NCBI RefSeq assembly: GCF_003355515.1
Contig: NZ_CP031367.1
Span: 1 to 64,000, forward strand
Reading direction: 5' to 3'
Length of the DNA stretch: 64,000 bases
DNA from: Aliarcobacter trophiarum LMG 25534
GTDB taxonomy: Bacteria > Campylobacterota > Campylobacteria > Campylobacterales > Arcobacteraceae
The notes under the pieces are model-generated. The model was given only the letters and a program-made list of their open reading frames with translations, was not told where the DNA came from and searched no databases. This document shows, in pieces, positions 1-10,640 of this stretch. Each line of letters starts with the position of its first letter. Position 1 is the first letter of the stretch. Position numbers and translations under genes: made by a program.

Positions 1-1314
1 ATGACAAATAAAGAGTTTTTATCACTTATTCAAAAAGAGACAAACAAAAATGACTTCGAAAGATATTTAAAACAACTTGTTTTAAAAAAATTATCTATTG
101 AAGAAAATATTGCAATATTTGAAGTAGCAAATAAATATATAGCCTCTTGGATAAAAAGCAAATATACAAATCTTATACAAAACTGTTTTGAAAAAAGTAT
201 AAACATAAAACCAGATATTGAGATTAGACTATTTGGTGAAAAAAAGACAAAAAAAGAGATACAAAATAGTCTAATTCAAAATCAAAGTCCAGAAAGCACA
301 ATATTAAACCCATCTTATACATTTGATTCATTTGTAGTTGGTCCTTCAAATCAAATGGCATATAATGCAGCTTTAGCAGTTGCTTCAAAACCAGGTATTC
401 AATACAATCCACTTTTTATTTATGGTGGAACAGGTTTAGGAAAAACTCATATTTTACAAGCTATTGGAAATCATGCTTTAGAAAATGATAAAACTGTAAT
501 TTATGTAACAATAGAACAATTTATGAATGATTTCATATTTTCAATAAATAAAAAAAATATGGAACATTTTAGAGAAAAATATAGAAATTGTGATTTACTT
601 TTAATAGATGATGTACAATTTTTAAGTGGAAAAGAGAGTACTCAAGAGGAGTTTTTCCATACTTTTAATGAGTTACACAATGCAAAAAAACAAATTGTAA
701 TGACTTCAGATAGGCTTCCATCTCAAATAGCTGGACTTGTTGATAGGTTAAAATCAAGATTTGAATGGGGTTTAACAACAGATATTCAAATTCCAAAACT
801 AGAGACAAAAATTGCAATTATTGAAAAAAAATCTGAATTGAATGGTATTAATCTAAGTCGTGATATTGTCTCATTTATTGCAACAACACTTGATAGTTCA
901 ATTAGAGAAATAGAAGGTGTTTTAATAAGAATAAATGCAAGTGCCTCTTTACTTAATCTTGAAATAAACCTTCAAATGGTTCAAAATCTTTTAAAAGACC
1001 AAATAAAAGAGAATAAAGAGAATATAAAACTTCCAGATATTATAAGTTTAGTTGCAAGTGAATTAAATATAAAACCAAGTGATATAAAATCTAAAAAAAG
1101 AACTTCAAGTGTAGCAAATGCTAGAAGAATTGTAATTTATCTTGCACGTGAATTAACTCATAACTCAATGCCAGATATTGCAAAATTTTTAGAGATGAAA
1201 GATCATAGTTCAATATCTCATAATATGAAAAAAACAACTGAGCTAATTGAAAAAGATGAAAATTTTAAATTGATAATTCAAAATTTAAAAAATAAATTAA
1301 TAAATAAGGAGTAA
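1..1314 (+). CDS. dnaA: chromosomal replication initiator DnaA
   Basis: Initiator ATPase that binds DnaA boxes and opens the chromosomal origin. The 437-residue length is typical. An AAA+ Walker A motif (GGTGLGKT) lies at residues 142-149, a Walker B (LLLIDDVQF) near 199-207, and the domain IV DNA-binding signature DHSSISHN starts at residue 401. The N-terminal ~80 residues form the helicase/partner-binding domain, followed by a short low-complexity linker. It is followed by dnaN and gyrB, the classical origin order. The window starts at its ATG, so its promoter and any upstream origin half are not visible. Confidence 0.99.
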   Translation: MTNKEFLSLIQKETNKNDFERYLKQLVLKKLSIEENIAIFEVANKYIASWIKSKYTNLIQNCFEKSINIKPDIEIRLFGEKKTKKEIQNSLIQNQSPESTILNPSYTFDSFVVGPSNQMAYNAALAVASKPGIQYNPLFIYGGTGLGKTHILQAIGNHALENDKTVIYVTIEQFMNDFIFSINKKNMEHFREKYRNCDLLLIDDVQFLSGKESTQEEFFHTFNELHNAKKQIVMTSDRLPSQIAGLVDRLKSRFEWGLTTDIQIPKLETKIAIIEKKSELNGINLSRDIVSFIATTLDSSIREIEGVLIRINASASLLNLEINLQMVQNLLKDQIKENKENIKLPDIISLVASELNIKPSDIKSKKRTSSVANARRIVIYLARELTHNSMPDIAKFLEMKDHSSISHNMKKTTELIEKDENFKLIIQNLKNKLINKE

Positions 1315-1458
1315 TAGTTAGATGTGTGAAAAGATGTGAATATATATTTAATTTTAATCACTATATTAAACATTGATTTTATAGTGCCTAAAAGAGTATT
1401 TACATCTTTTCACATAGACTACTACTAATACTTAAAATAAATAAAAATAGGAGAAAAA
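1315..1458. other. probable oriC: DnaA-box-like repeats flanking an AT-rich stretch
   Basis: This dnaA-dnaN spacer holds a perfect 13-bp inverted repeat (1325-1337 and 1402-1414), each arm containing CTTTTCACA in opposite orientation (reverse strand 1325-1333, forward strand 1406-1414). A third box-like sequence, ATATTCACA on the reverse strand, lies at 1335-1343. All share the TTCAC core described for campylobacterial DnaA boxes. The ~60 bp between the arms is almost pure A/T and could be the unwinding element. Position and motif are seen; origin function is inferred. Confidence 0.7.
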
Positions 1459-4856
<3,398 letters not shown>

Positions 4857-4866
4857 AGGAAAAGAG

Positions 4867-5250
4867 ATGGAAATAAAATATGGTGAAAAAGAGATTTTAG
4901 AGTTTGATATAAATAATCCTGAAAATTTCTGGCCAAATGAACATAATAAAAATTATATAATTGATATTGAATTACCAGAATTTGTGGCAAAATGTCCAAG
5001 AAGTGGTTATCCTGATTTTGCAACAATTAAAATTCAGTATACACCAAATAAAAGTGTAATTGAATTAAAAGCTTTAAAAATCTATATTAACTCATTTATG
5101 AATAGATATATTTCTCATGAAAACTCTGCAAATGAGATATTTGATACACTTTTCTCTAAGTTAGAACCAAAATGGCTTAAAGTAATTGCAGATTTTAAAC
5201 CAAGGGGAAATGTTCATACTATTATAGAAATAGATAGTTCAAAAATCTAA
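4867..5250 (+). CDS. queF: NADPH-dependent preQ0 reductase QueF
   Basis: Reduces 7-cyano-7-deazaguanine (preQ0) to preQ1 in queuosine tRNA biosynthesis. The 127-residue protein is the short, unimodular type. The thioimide-forming Cys43 and the proton-donor Asp50 lie in CPRSGYPDFA with the family's spacing, and the substrate-binding ELKALK element follows. Earlier in-frame starts exist (TTG 4846, ATG 4849) but overlap gyrB; ATG 4867 has an AAGGA Shine-Dalgarno at 4856-4860 with good spacing and gives the usual length. It lies 10 nt after gyrB and probably shares its transcript. Confidence 0.95.
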   Translation: MEIKYGEKEILEFDINNPENFWPNEHNKNYIIDIELPEFVAKCPRSGYPDFATIKIQYTPNKSVIELKALKIYINSFMNRYISHENSANEIFDTLFSKLEPKWLKVIADFKPRGNVHTIIEIDSSKI

Positions 5251-5263
5251 AAGGAGAAAAACC

Positions 5264-5860
5264 TTGCAAAGATTGGTAACCACTACAGAAGCTTCAGAAA
5301 TCTTGGGAATCTCTTTGCAAGGTGTTCACTATCGTATTAGAAAAAATCAACTAAAATCTGAGAAAAAAGATGGAAAAATATTTGTTTATATTGATGAAGA
5401 GAGTATAAAAAATAGCAAAAAAGATGATAAAAAAAGTATTGAAGAAAATATTTTTGAAAGAGTAATAGTATCAAAAGATGAACAGATAGAAATTTTGAAA
5501 AAATCTATAAAATGGATGAAAAACCAGCATTTTATGGAGATAAAAAGGCTTGAAAAAAATCAAAAAAGAGTTATGGAAGTTTTTAATAGTGAAATAAAAC
5601 TTTTGCAAAGTGCTTTTAATGAGATGAAAACAATATATAAACCACAAATTGAAGACAAAAAAAATAGTTTTAAAGATAAAAATAGTGAATTTATAACACT
5701 TCAAGAGTTTTTTATTATTTTAAAAAGAGCATCAAAAAGTGATTTAGAGATAAAAAATACTATTTTAAACGCTGTAAAAAATGGTGATGAAAGATTTATT
5801 TATAATAAAAATAGTAAAAAACTTTTAATTTTAAATGATAGTTTTGAAGATTTAATTTAG
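5264..5860 (+). CDS. HTH DNA-binding protein with coiled coil
   Basis: The N-terminal ~45 residues read as a MerR/excisionase-like helix-turn-helix (TTTEASEILGISLQGVHYRI), followed by a charged coiled-coil stretch (about 60-130) rich in Lys, Glu, Gln and Met, and a C-terminal region that may form a second small domain. The start is TTG at 5264, supported by AAGGAG at 5251-5256 with 7-nt spacing; no suitable ATG lies near. It follows queF by 13 nt, so it is likely in the gyrB-queF transcript. It resembles DUF3972-type proteins of Campylobacterota in layout, but I cannot confirm the family. Function unknown; DNA binding is inferred from the HTH. Confidence 0.85.
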   Translation: MQRLVTTTEASEILGISLQGVHYRIRKNQLKSEKKDGKIFVYIDEESIKNSKKDDKKSIEENIFERVIVSKDEQIEILKKSIKWMKNQHFMEIKRLEKNQKRVMEVFNSEIKLLQSAFNEMKTIYKPQIEDKKNSFKDKNSEFITLQEFFIILKRASKSDLEIKNTILNAVKNGDERFIYNKNSKKLLILNDSFEDLI

Positions 5861-5867
5861 AAGTATA

Positions 5868-5980
5868 AAAAAGCACTCCTTCCCAGATATCCAATCACAA
5901 CACTAAAAAAGGTGCCTTGCTATATTCCTATCCTGGGGCGTTGTCTTTAGTAGCACTTGAAAGGGTCTAAAAAGGAGCAT
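5868..5980 (-). ncRNA. ffs: signal recognition particle RNA, small bacterial type
   Basis: On the minus strand the core CCAGG-ATA-GGAA-TAT-AGCAAGG (within 5911-5936) matches SRP helix 8: asymmetric CAGG / AGCA loops around a stem capped by a GGAA tetraloop. Outer strands pair as well: GCC/GGC and ACTAAA/TTTAGT, and CTCCTT near the 5' end with AAGGAG near the 3' end. The transcript ends in a run of T at 5872-5867. About 47 nt lie on each side of the tip, as in E. coli 4.5S RNA. Exact 5' end is uncertain. Its partner is Ffh, for co-translational membrane targeting. Confidence 0.8.
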
Positions 5981-6008
5981 TCAAAACACATTTTGTGTTC
6001 TCAATGCT
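5976..6008 (-). other. stem-loop at the 5' side of the SRP RNA gene
   Basis: AGCATT (5976-5981) pairs with AATGCT (6003-6008), and AACACA (5985-5990) pairs with TGTGTT (5994-5999) around a 3-nt loop. It overlaps the predicted 5' end of the SRP RNA, so it could be a precursor leader that is trimmed away, or a terminator/insulator for transcription from either side. The nearest TATA-rich promoter sequence lies about 40-50 nt further upstream (6035-6060). Confidence 0.5.
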
Positions 6009-6065
6009 ACTTTTAAAGAGTGTGAGTTTAGCAAATATAACTTTAATATATAATAAAAGAGAAGA

Positions 6066-6473
6066 ATGACATATTTAATACTTTTTATTTCAGCTTTTGC
6101 AAGTGCAACTTTACTTCCGCTTGGAAGTGAAGCTCTACTAATTTATAATATAAATCAAGGGTTTAATATATATTATCTTTTATTTATTGCAACTTTAGGA
6201 AATAGTTTAGGTTCAGTTCTAAACTATTATTTGGGTTTAAAAGGTGAAGAGTATTTAGTAAATAAAAAACTTGTAAATGAGAAATATATAAATCTTGGTA
6301 AAAAATATTTTGATAAATATGGTGTATTTTCTCTTCTTTTTGCATGGTTACCAATAATTGGTGACCCAATTACTTTTGTAGCTGGAATTTTAAGATACAA
6401 TTTTAAACTATTTTTAGTTCTAGTAGTAATATCAAAGCTAGGAAGATATCTCTTTATAGCTTTGATAATTTAG
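6066..6473 (+). CDS. yqaA: YqaA family membrane protein (DedA-like)
   Basis: Small integral membrane protein of 135 residues with four or so hydrophobic segments (about 2-22, 33-55, 95-112, 116-134). The conserved features of the YqaA/DedA superfamily are present: an early E (GSEALL), GNSLGSVLNYYLG, and a proline-glycine rich re-entrant segment FAWLPIIGDPITFVAGI. DedA relatives act in lipid flipping and proton-dependent envelope homeostasis; the exact role of YqaA is not established. It ends one base before the convergent methyltransferase gene, without an obvious terminator. Confidence 0.85.
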   Translation: MTYLILFISAFASATLLPLGSEALLIYNINQGFNIYYLLFIATLGNSLGSVLNYYLGLKGEEYLVNKKLVNEKYINLGKKYFDKYGVFSLLFAWLPIIGDPITFVAGILRYNFKLFLVLVVISKLGRYLFIALII

Positions 6474-6474
6474 A

Positions 6475-7275
6475 CTATTTCTCCCACGAAATAAAAGCCC
6501 AAGTTATAAACTCTTTTGTTCTCTTATTTTTATATGTTTTATTAAAGTACTCTCTTAATATTTTTTCCTCTTTTTTTGACATATCACCCAAACTCCATTT
6601 TAAACTTTGTATAAAATCATCTTCATTTTGTGTATCAAACTTTGAAGATTTTGTTTGTATAAAATCAACTTTGGCAAATATTCCCATACTATGTAAACAA
6701 TTTACTAAATAGATATAATCAGGTCGTGGAATAATATCTCTTTTAATTTGCTCTAGTATCTCTTTATCTATAAAACTTCCACCAACTTTTGTAGTTATAT
6801 AAACTCTTTTATTTGCTTTATCATTTAGTTTTTGTAAAGCTTTTTTTATATCTTTTACTTCCATAGAGCGACTTGCAACGACAATATCAGCATTTGGTAC
6901 ATCTTCCCAAGAGTCATACCAAGATTTATGAATAGTTACTAGGTTCTTTATATTTTGCTCTTTTGCATTTTCATTTGCATAGCTTAACATCTCTTTTGAG
7001 TAATCAAGTGCATAAACCTTTTCAAGTTTATTTGTAAGTGCTAAAGAGATGGTTGCAGGACCACTTCCAATATCAAGTAAAGTTTTACAATCTTTTATAT
7101 CAACTTTGCTTATAAACTCTTTTGTATATGGGCTATTTACAACACTTTCCTTAAAATATTTTGCTTTTTTATCCCAATCAGAGCTACTTTTACTTTTAAA
7201 AGTAGAGTTTTTCATCTGTATTTTATATAGTTTTGAAAAATTCAATTTGTCTAAATTTGTATTTACTAGTGCCAT
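6475..7275 (-). CDS. class I SAM-dependent methyltransferase at the end of the Mo/metal locus
   Basis: The Rossmann-type SAM-binding motif I (LLDIGSGPAT) lies at residues 66-75, motif II acidic residue in YALDYSKEM, and a motif IV-like segment near NADIVVASRS. The C-terminal half looks alpha-helical and basic. It is the last of eleven same-strand genes running from modE, 18 nt behind the molybdopterin-fold protein, so it probably belongs to that transcript. The substrate is unknown; context suggests a metal ligand or cofactor-related small molecule. The lack of an RNA- or DNA-binding add-on favours a small-molecule substrate, but this is inference. Confidence 0.8.
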   Translation of the reverse strand: MALVNTNLDKLNFSKLYKIQMKNSTFKSKSSSDWDKKAKYFKESVVNSPYTKEFISKVDIKDCKTLLDIGSGPATISLALTNKLEKVYALDYSKEMLSYANENAKEQNIKNLVTIHKSWYDSWEDVPNADIVVASRSMEVKDIKKALQKLNDKANKRVYITTKVGGSFIDKEILEQIKRDIIPRPDYIYLVNCLHSMGIFAKVDFIQTKSSKFDTQNEDDFIQSLKWSLGDMSKKEEKILREYFNKTYKNKRTKEFITWAFISWEK

Positions 7276-7293
7276 TATTTCCTCTTTTTAATT

Positions 7294-7797
7294 TTAAATT
7301 TTGCCTACAATAATTTTTTCAAGCCATCTTATATGTCTAGGACCATTTTTTATATCATCTATACTTATTAATGCAATTTTCCCTTGATAATTTTCAAGAT
7401 ATTTTCCATTTTTCTTATAGAAAACTATTATATTGTCTCCCAATTTTGTATTAAAAACTTCATTATATGAAAAAATTGCTTCATAACCATCTGTTGCTAT
7501 AACTTTAAAATATATATTGTTGTACTCTTTACGGCTATTTACTTTTAAGATAGCTTTATCAATAATATCTCTTAGTAAAACACCTTCAAAGCTATCTACA
7601 TTATCTTTTGTTTCTCCACTCATACAAACAACAGGAGTTGAACCACTTTTAAAATAACTCATTTTTTCAAGCTCTTTTATATCCAATTTTATAGTGTTTT
7701 CCACCAATCCAGAAACTTCAACTTCTGTTGATATTTTATAATTCTCATTTGCAAATAAGTTAATTGCAAGAATTAAAACAAAAACTATTTTTTTCAT
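7294..7797 (-). CDS. small periplasmic molybdopterin-oxidoreductase-fold protein
   Basis: A 167-residue protein with an N-terminal signal peptide (about 1-16, ending near LFANE). The body reads like a stand-alone sulfite-oxidase/YedY-type molybdopterin-binding fold: VSGLVENTIKLDIKELEKM, a single Cys58 in VVCMSGE, FEGVLLRDIID, and a closing IKNGPRHIRWLEKIIV. The ATG at 7797 follows AAGGAG; a longer reading from 7860 overlaps the ATPase gene and would bury the signal peptide. It sits immediately behind the FecE-like ATPase gene. Such small proteins are found beside oxyanion/metal ABC transporters; whether it binds cofactor, metal or substrate cannot be told here. Confidence 0.8.
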   Translation of the reverse strand: MKKIVFVLILAINLFANENYKISTEVEVSGLVENTIKLDIKELEKMSYFKSGSTPVVCMSGETKDNVDSFEGVLLRDIIDKAILKVNSRKEYNNIYFKVIATDGYEAIFSYNEVFNTKLGDNIIVFYKKNGKYLENYQGKIALISIDDIKNGPRHIRWLEKIIVGKI

Positions 7798-7807
7798 ATT
7801 TTTCTCC

Positions 7808-8572
7808 TTAAATTTTTGGTATACAAAATTTGTAATTTTCTTTTGAAATGATTTCAACATTTACATCATAAAGTTTGTTTATATTTTTAACTGTTAATTT
7901 ATTTCCAACTAACCCATAATCCAAAACCTTCCCATCTTTTAACATCATAACTTTATTTGAGGCATATAAAGCATGGTCTGGATAGTGAGTAGTTTTTACA
8001 AAAGTAAAGCCTTCATTTGCTAACTCTTTTAAAAACTTTAAAAGTTTTAGTTGATTTCCATAATCAAGTCCAGTAACTGGTTCATCCATAAATATAATTT
8101 TTGCATTTTGTGTTAAAGCCCTTGCAATAAAAGCTAATTGCCTTTCTCCTCCACTAATTTGTGAATAAATCTTATCTTTTAAATGTAAAATACCAACTTT
8201 TTCTAAATTCTTTATAGCTAATTGCTTATCATTTTGTGAGTAGTTTGAAAATAGATTAAGATAAGCTAGCCTTCCCATTAAAACTACATCAAAAACAGTA
8301 TAATCAAAAGGTATTTGGTGAGTTTGTGGGATATAAGAGATAAGTTTTGCCAACTCTTTGTTTTTATACTCATTTATATTTTTTGATAATATTTTTATAT
8401 CTGCTTTACTTTTATATATTCCCAAAAGCACTTTTAATAAAGTGGTTTTTCCACAACCATTTTTTCCAATCAAAGATAATATATCTCCTTGATGAAGTTC
8501 AAAATTTATATTTTTTAGAACCTCTTTTTTTTGGTAAGAAAAAGAGATATCTTTTGCATCAATTAAAAGCAT
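7808..8572 (-). CDS. FecE/BtuD-type ABC transporter ATP-binding protein (MolC-like)
   Basis: Cytoplasmic ATPase of 254 residues that would power the FecCD-type permease encoded just upstream. Walker A GKNGCGKTT lies at 36-44, the Q-loop at SYIPQ, the ABC signature ISGGERQ near 138, Walker B IIFMDEP with the switch His in TTHYPDH. The start codon overlaps the permease stop by one base (TAATG), a translational coupling arrangement. The family imports siderophore-iron, cobalamin, heme, or (Haemophilus MolBC) molybdate/tungstate. Position behind modEABC and a TonB receptor argues for an oxyanion or its chelate. Confidence 0.92.
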   Translation of the reverse strand: MLLIDAKDISFSYQKKEVLKNINFELHQGDILSLIGKNGCGKTTLLKVLLGIYKSKADIKILSKNINEYKNKELAKLISYIPQTHQIPFDYTVFDVVLMGRLAYLNLFSNYSQNDKQLAIKNLEKVGILHLKDKIYSQISGGERQLAFIARALTQNAKIIFMDEPVTGLDYGNQLKLLKFLKELANEGFTFVKTTHYPDHALYASNKVMMLKDGKVLDYGLVGNKLTVKNINKLYDVNVEIISKENYKFCIPKI

Positions 8573-9576
8573 TAAAACCCCTTTTTTGCACTTTTTAAAA
8601 CCAAAATAAATATAGGTATTCCAATAATTGATGTAACAATACCTATTGGAATTTCAAAGCTAAAAATTATTCTTGAGCTATTATCAACAATAAGTAAAAA
8701 TATTCCTCCTATAATGGCACTTATTGGAAGAACTATTTTATTATCAGCTCCAAATAAGAATTTTGTAATATGTGGAATTATAAGTCCAATCCATCCAATA
8801 ATACCTGCTAAAATAACACTTAAAGCACTGATAAAAGTAGCCACTAAAATAACAATAATTTTAATCTTTTTTGTATCAACTCCCAAAGCTTTTGCTTCTT
8901 CATCTCCTAAGCTTAAAGCATTTAGATATTTTGATAGAAAAATTAAAATAAATACTCCTAAAAGTATAGGAATAGTTAAATTCCAAACTATAGATGAAGT
9001 GCTAAAAGATAAGCTTCCCATAAGCCAATAGGTAATTGCTGGAAGAGTATCATAAGGATCAGCACTATATTTTAATATCGACAAAAGTGCAGAAAATAAA
9101 GAACTACTTATAATTCCTCCAAGAACTAAAATAATCATATTTTTTTCATTTGAATAGATATAAGAGATAAAAAGTGCAAAAATAACTGCTAAAAAACCAA
9201 AAATAAATGTGCTAATATTTATAAAAAACCAACTCCAACCTAAAACCATTCCTAAAGCTGCTCCAAATGAAGCACCACTTAAAACTCCTAAAATTCCAGG
9301 AGAAACAAGTGGATTTACAAACATAGCTTGAAATGAAGCTCCTGAAATTGCTAAAGAAGCACCAATTATTACAGCAGCTATAATTCGTGGTAATCGTATA
9401 TCAAATATTATACTTTTAAGCATTTCGTATTGTTCTTGTGATAGATTTGAAGAGAAACCAAATATTGCTTTTATAAAATTTATATAGTTATCGAATGAAA
9501 TCTCATAGTTTCCAATAAATAGTGAACTATTCATTAAAACTACTAGAATAATAATTAGGAAAATAGATTTATTCAA
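8572..9576 (-). CDS. FecCD-type ABC transporter permease (MolB-like)
   Basis: Inner-membrane permease of 334 residues with the multi-helix BtuC/FecCD fold. Recognisable elements are the DIRLPRIIAAVIIGASLAISG segment (about 62-82), QAMFVNPLVSPGILGVLSGA, the loop ALGVDTKKIK that precedes the ATPase-coupling region, and GLIIPHITKFLFGADNK (coupling helix region). It overlaps the binding-protein gene by 8 nt and the ATPase gene by 1 nt, so the three form one translationally coupled unit. Substrate specificity cannot be read from a permease; the neighbouring mod genes and TonB receptor suggest a molybdenum or tungsten compound. Confidence 0.93.
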   Translation of the reverse strand: MNKSIFLIIILVVLMNSSLFIGNYEISFDNYINFIKAIFGFSSNLSQEQYEMLKSIIFDIRLPRIIAAVIIGASLAISGASFQAMFVNPLVSPGILGVLSGASFGAALGMVLGWSWFFINISTFIFGFLAVIFALFISYIYSNEKNMIILVLGGIISSSLFSALLSILKYSADPYDTLPAITYWLMGSLSFSTSSIVWNLTIPILLGVFILIFLSKYLNALSLGDEEAKALGVDTKKIKIIVILVATFISALSVILAGIIGWIGLIIPHITKFLFGADNKIVLPISAIIGGIFLLIVDNSSRIIFSFEIPIGIVTSIIGIPIFILVLKSAKKGF

Positions 9577-10582
9577 TATCTTTGCCCATAATATGATTTA
9601 ATTCAATATTACTTAGCTCTAAACCTAAAAATAGTGAGTAAAACTCTTTTGCATCTTTGTTTATATCAATTTCATAACTATTACTATGTAAAATATTTAG
9701 TAACCACTTAAGCCCCAATATTTTCATAAAAGATGGTGGTCTATCAAACCAACTAAAAGGACCTTTAGGTAAAAAATATACTTTTTTATTTTTTACTGCA
9801 TCTATAAATTGCCATTTTGGATCACTATAAACTTTTTTATAAAACTCTTTTTCATAAACCAAAATAATTTCAGGATTGTAAGATAAAACTTTCTCAAAGT
9901 TTATAAGCTCTTTTCCATAAGTATTTGAATTTTGGCATTTATGAACATTGTCCCCACTAGCTAAAGTTATTAGTTCAGATCTTATTGATTTATCACACTC
10001 TGTTTCAAGTCCATTGTTACCTTGAGCATAATATACTCTTGGTTTTTCTTTGACTTTTTTTGATAGCTCTTTAGCTTCATCTAAAACTTTTTTTGCGTAA
10101 TTTTCTAACTCTTTTGCTCTTTTTTCGTTTGAAGTTAATTTCCCTAAATATGAAAAAGAGTTAATAATATCTTCTATAGAGTTAGCTTTTATATAGAAAA
10201 ATGGGATATTTATATTTCCTAAAGAGTCTCTTATTCTCTTTTCACTTTGATTTTTTGAAGTTTCACTTAAAAGGATTACATCTGGATTTATCTTTAAAAT
10301 CATTTCACTATTTGGTGTATTTCCTTTACCAAACCAACCACCAATTATTGGAAGACTTTTTATAGTTTCATCTATATAAATGGCTTCTACTTTATTAAAA
10401 GGGAAATTTAATCCAGCAATTTTGCTCTTATCTATAGCATATAAAGAGTATAAAATTGTAGGAGTTGAAGCATAAATTTTATCTACTTTTTTTATCTCTA
10501 TATCTTTCTCAAACATATCTTTGTAACTATTTGCATTTGCATAAGAATATAGAGATAAAATCAAAAAAATCATTTTAAACAT
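9569..10582 (-). CDS. FecB/BtuF-type periplasmic substrate-binding protein (MolA-like)
   Basis: Periplasmic receptor of 337 residues for the FecCD-type transporter. A short signal peptide (1-18, ending SYANA) has no lipobox, so it is likely soluble. The body shows the class III binding protein pattern: VDKIYASTPTILYSLYAID, the INPDVILLSE strand, a long rigid inter-lobe helix (about 145-175), and a C-terminal lobe with YNPEIILVYE. Two Cys (in LETECDKS and VHKCQNS) could form a disulfide. MolA of Haemophilus (HI1472) is the precedent for an oxyanion-binding member of this family. It starts just behind the TonB receptor. Confidence 0.9.
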   Translation of the reverse strand: MFKMIFLILSLYSYANANSYKDMFEKDIEIKKVDKIYASTPTILYSLYAIDKSKIAGLNFPFNKVEAIYIDETIKSLPIIGGWFGKGNTPNSEMILKINPDVILLSETSKNQSEKRIRDSLGNINIPFFYIKANSIEDIINSFSYLGKLTSNEKRAKELENYAKKVLDEAKELSKKVKEKPRVYYAQGNNGLETECDKSIRSELITLASGDNVHKCQNSNTYGKELINFEKVLSYNPEIILVYEKEFYKKVYSDPKWQFIDAVKNKKVYFLPKGPFSWFDRPPSFMKILGLKWLLNILHSNSYEIDINKDAKEFYSLFLGLELSNIELNHIMGKDIE

Positions 10583-10640
10583 AACAGACCTTTTTTATTT
10601 GATCTGCTACTGTTTTATTTATATAAAGTGTTATCTTCAT
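10575..10640 (-). CDS. possible 21-residue peptide between receptor and binding-protein genes
   Basis: An ATG directly abuts the TAG stop of the TonB receptor and opens a 21-codon frame (starting MKITLYINKT) that overlaps the start of the binding-protein gene by 8 nt. It has no Shine-Dalgarno of its own, so it would depend on re-initiation after the receptor. It could serve translational coupling, be a remnant, or be chance. No function is proposed. Confidence 0.25.
   Translation of the reverse strand: MKITLYINKTVADQIKKVCYV

Noticed and set aside
1141-1160. A third parS-like sequence in dnaA (TCTTGCACGTGAATTA)
   Set aside because: Three mismatches to the consensus, including in the outer arms; it shares only the CACGTG core and is not convincing.
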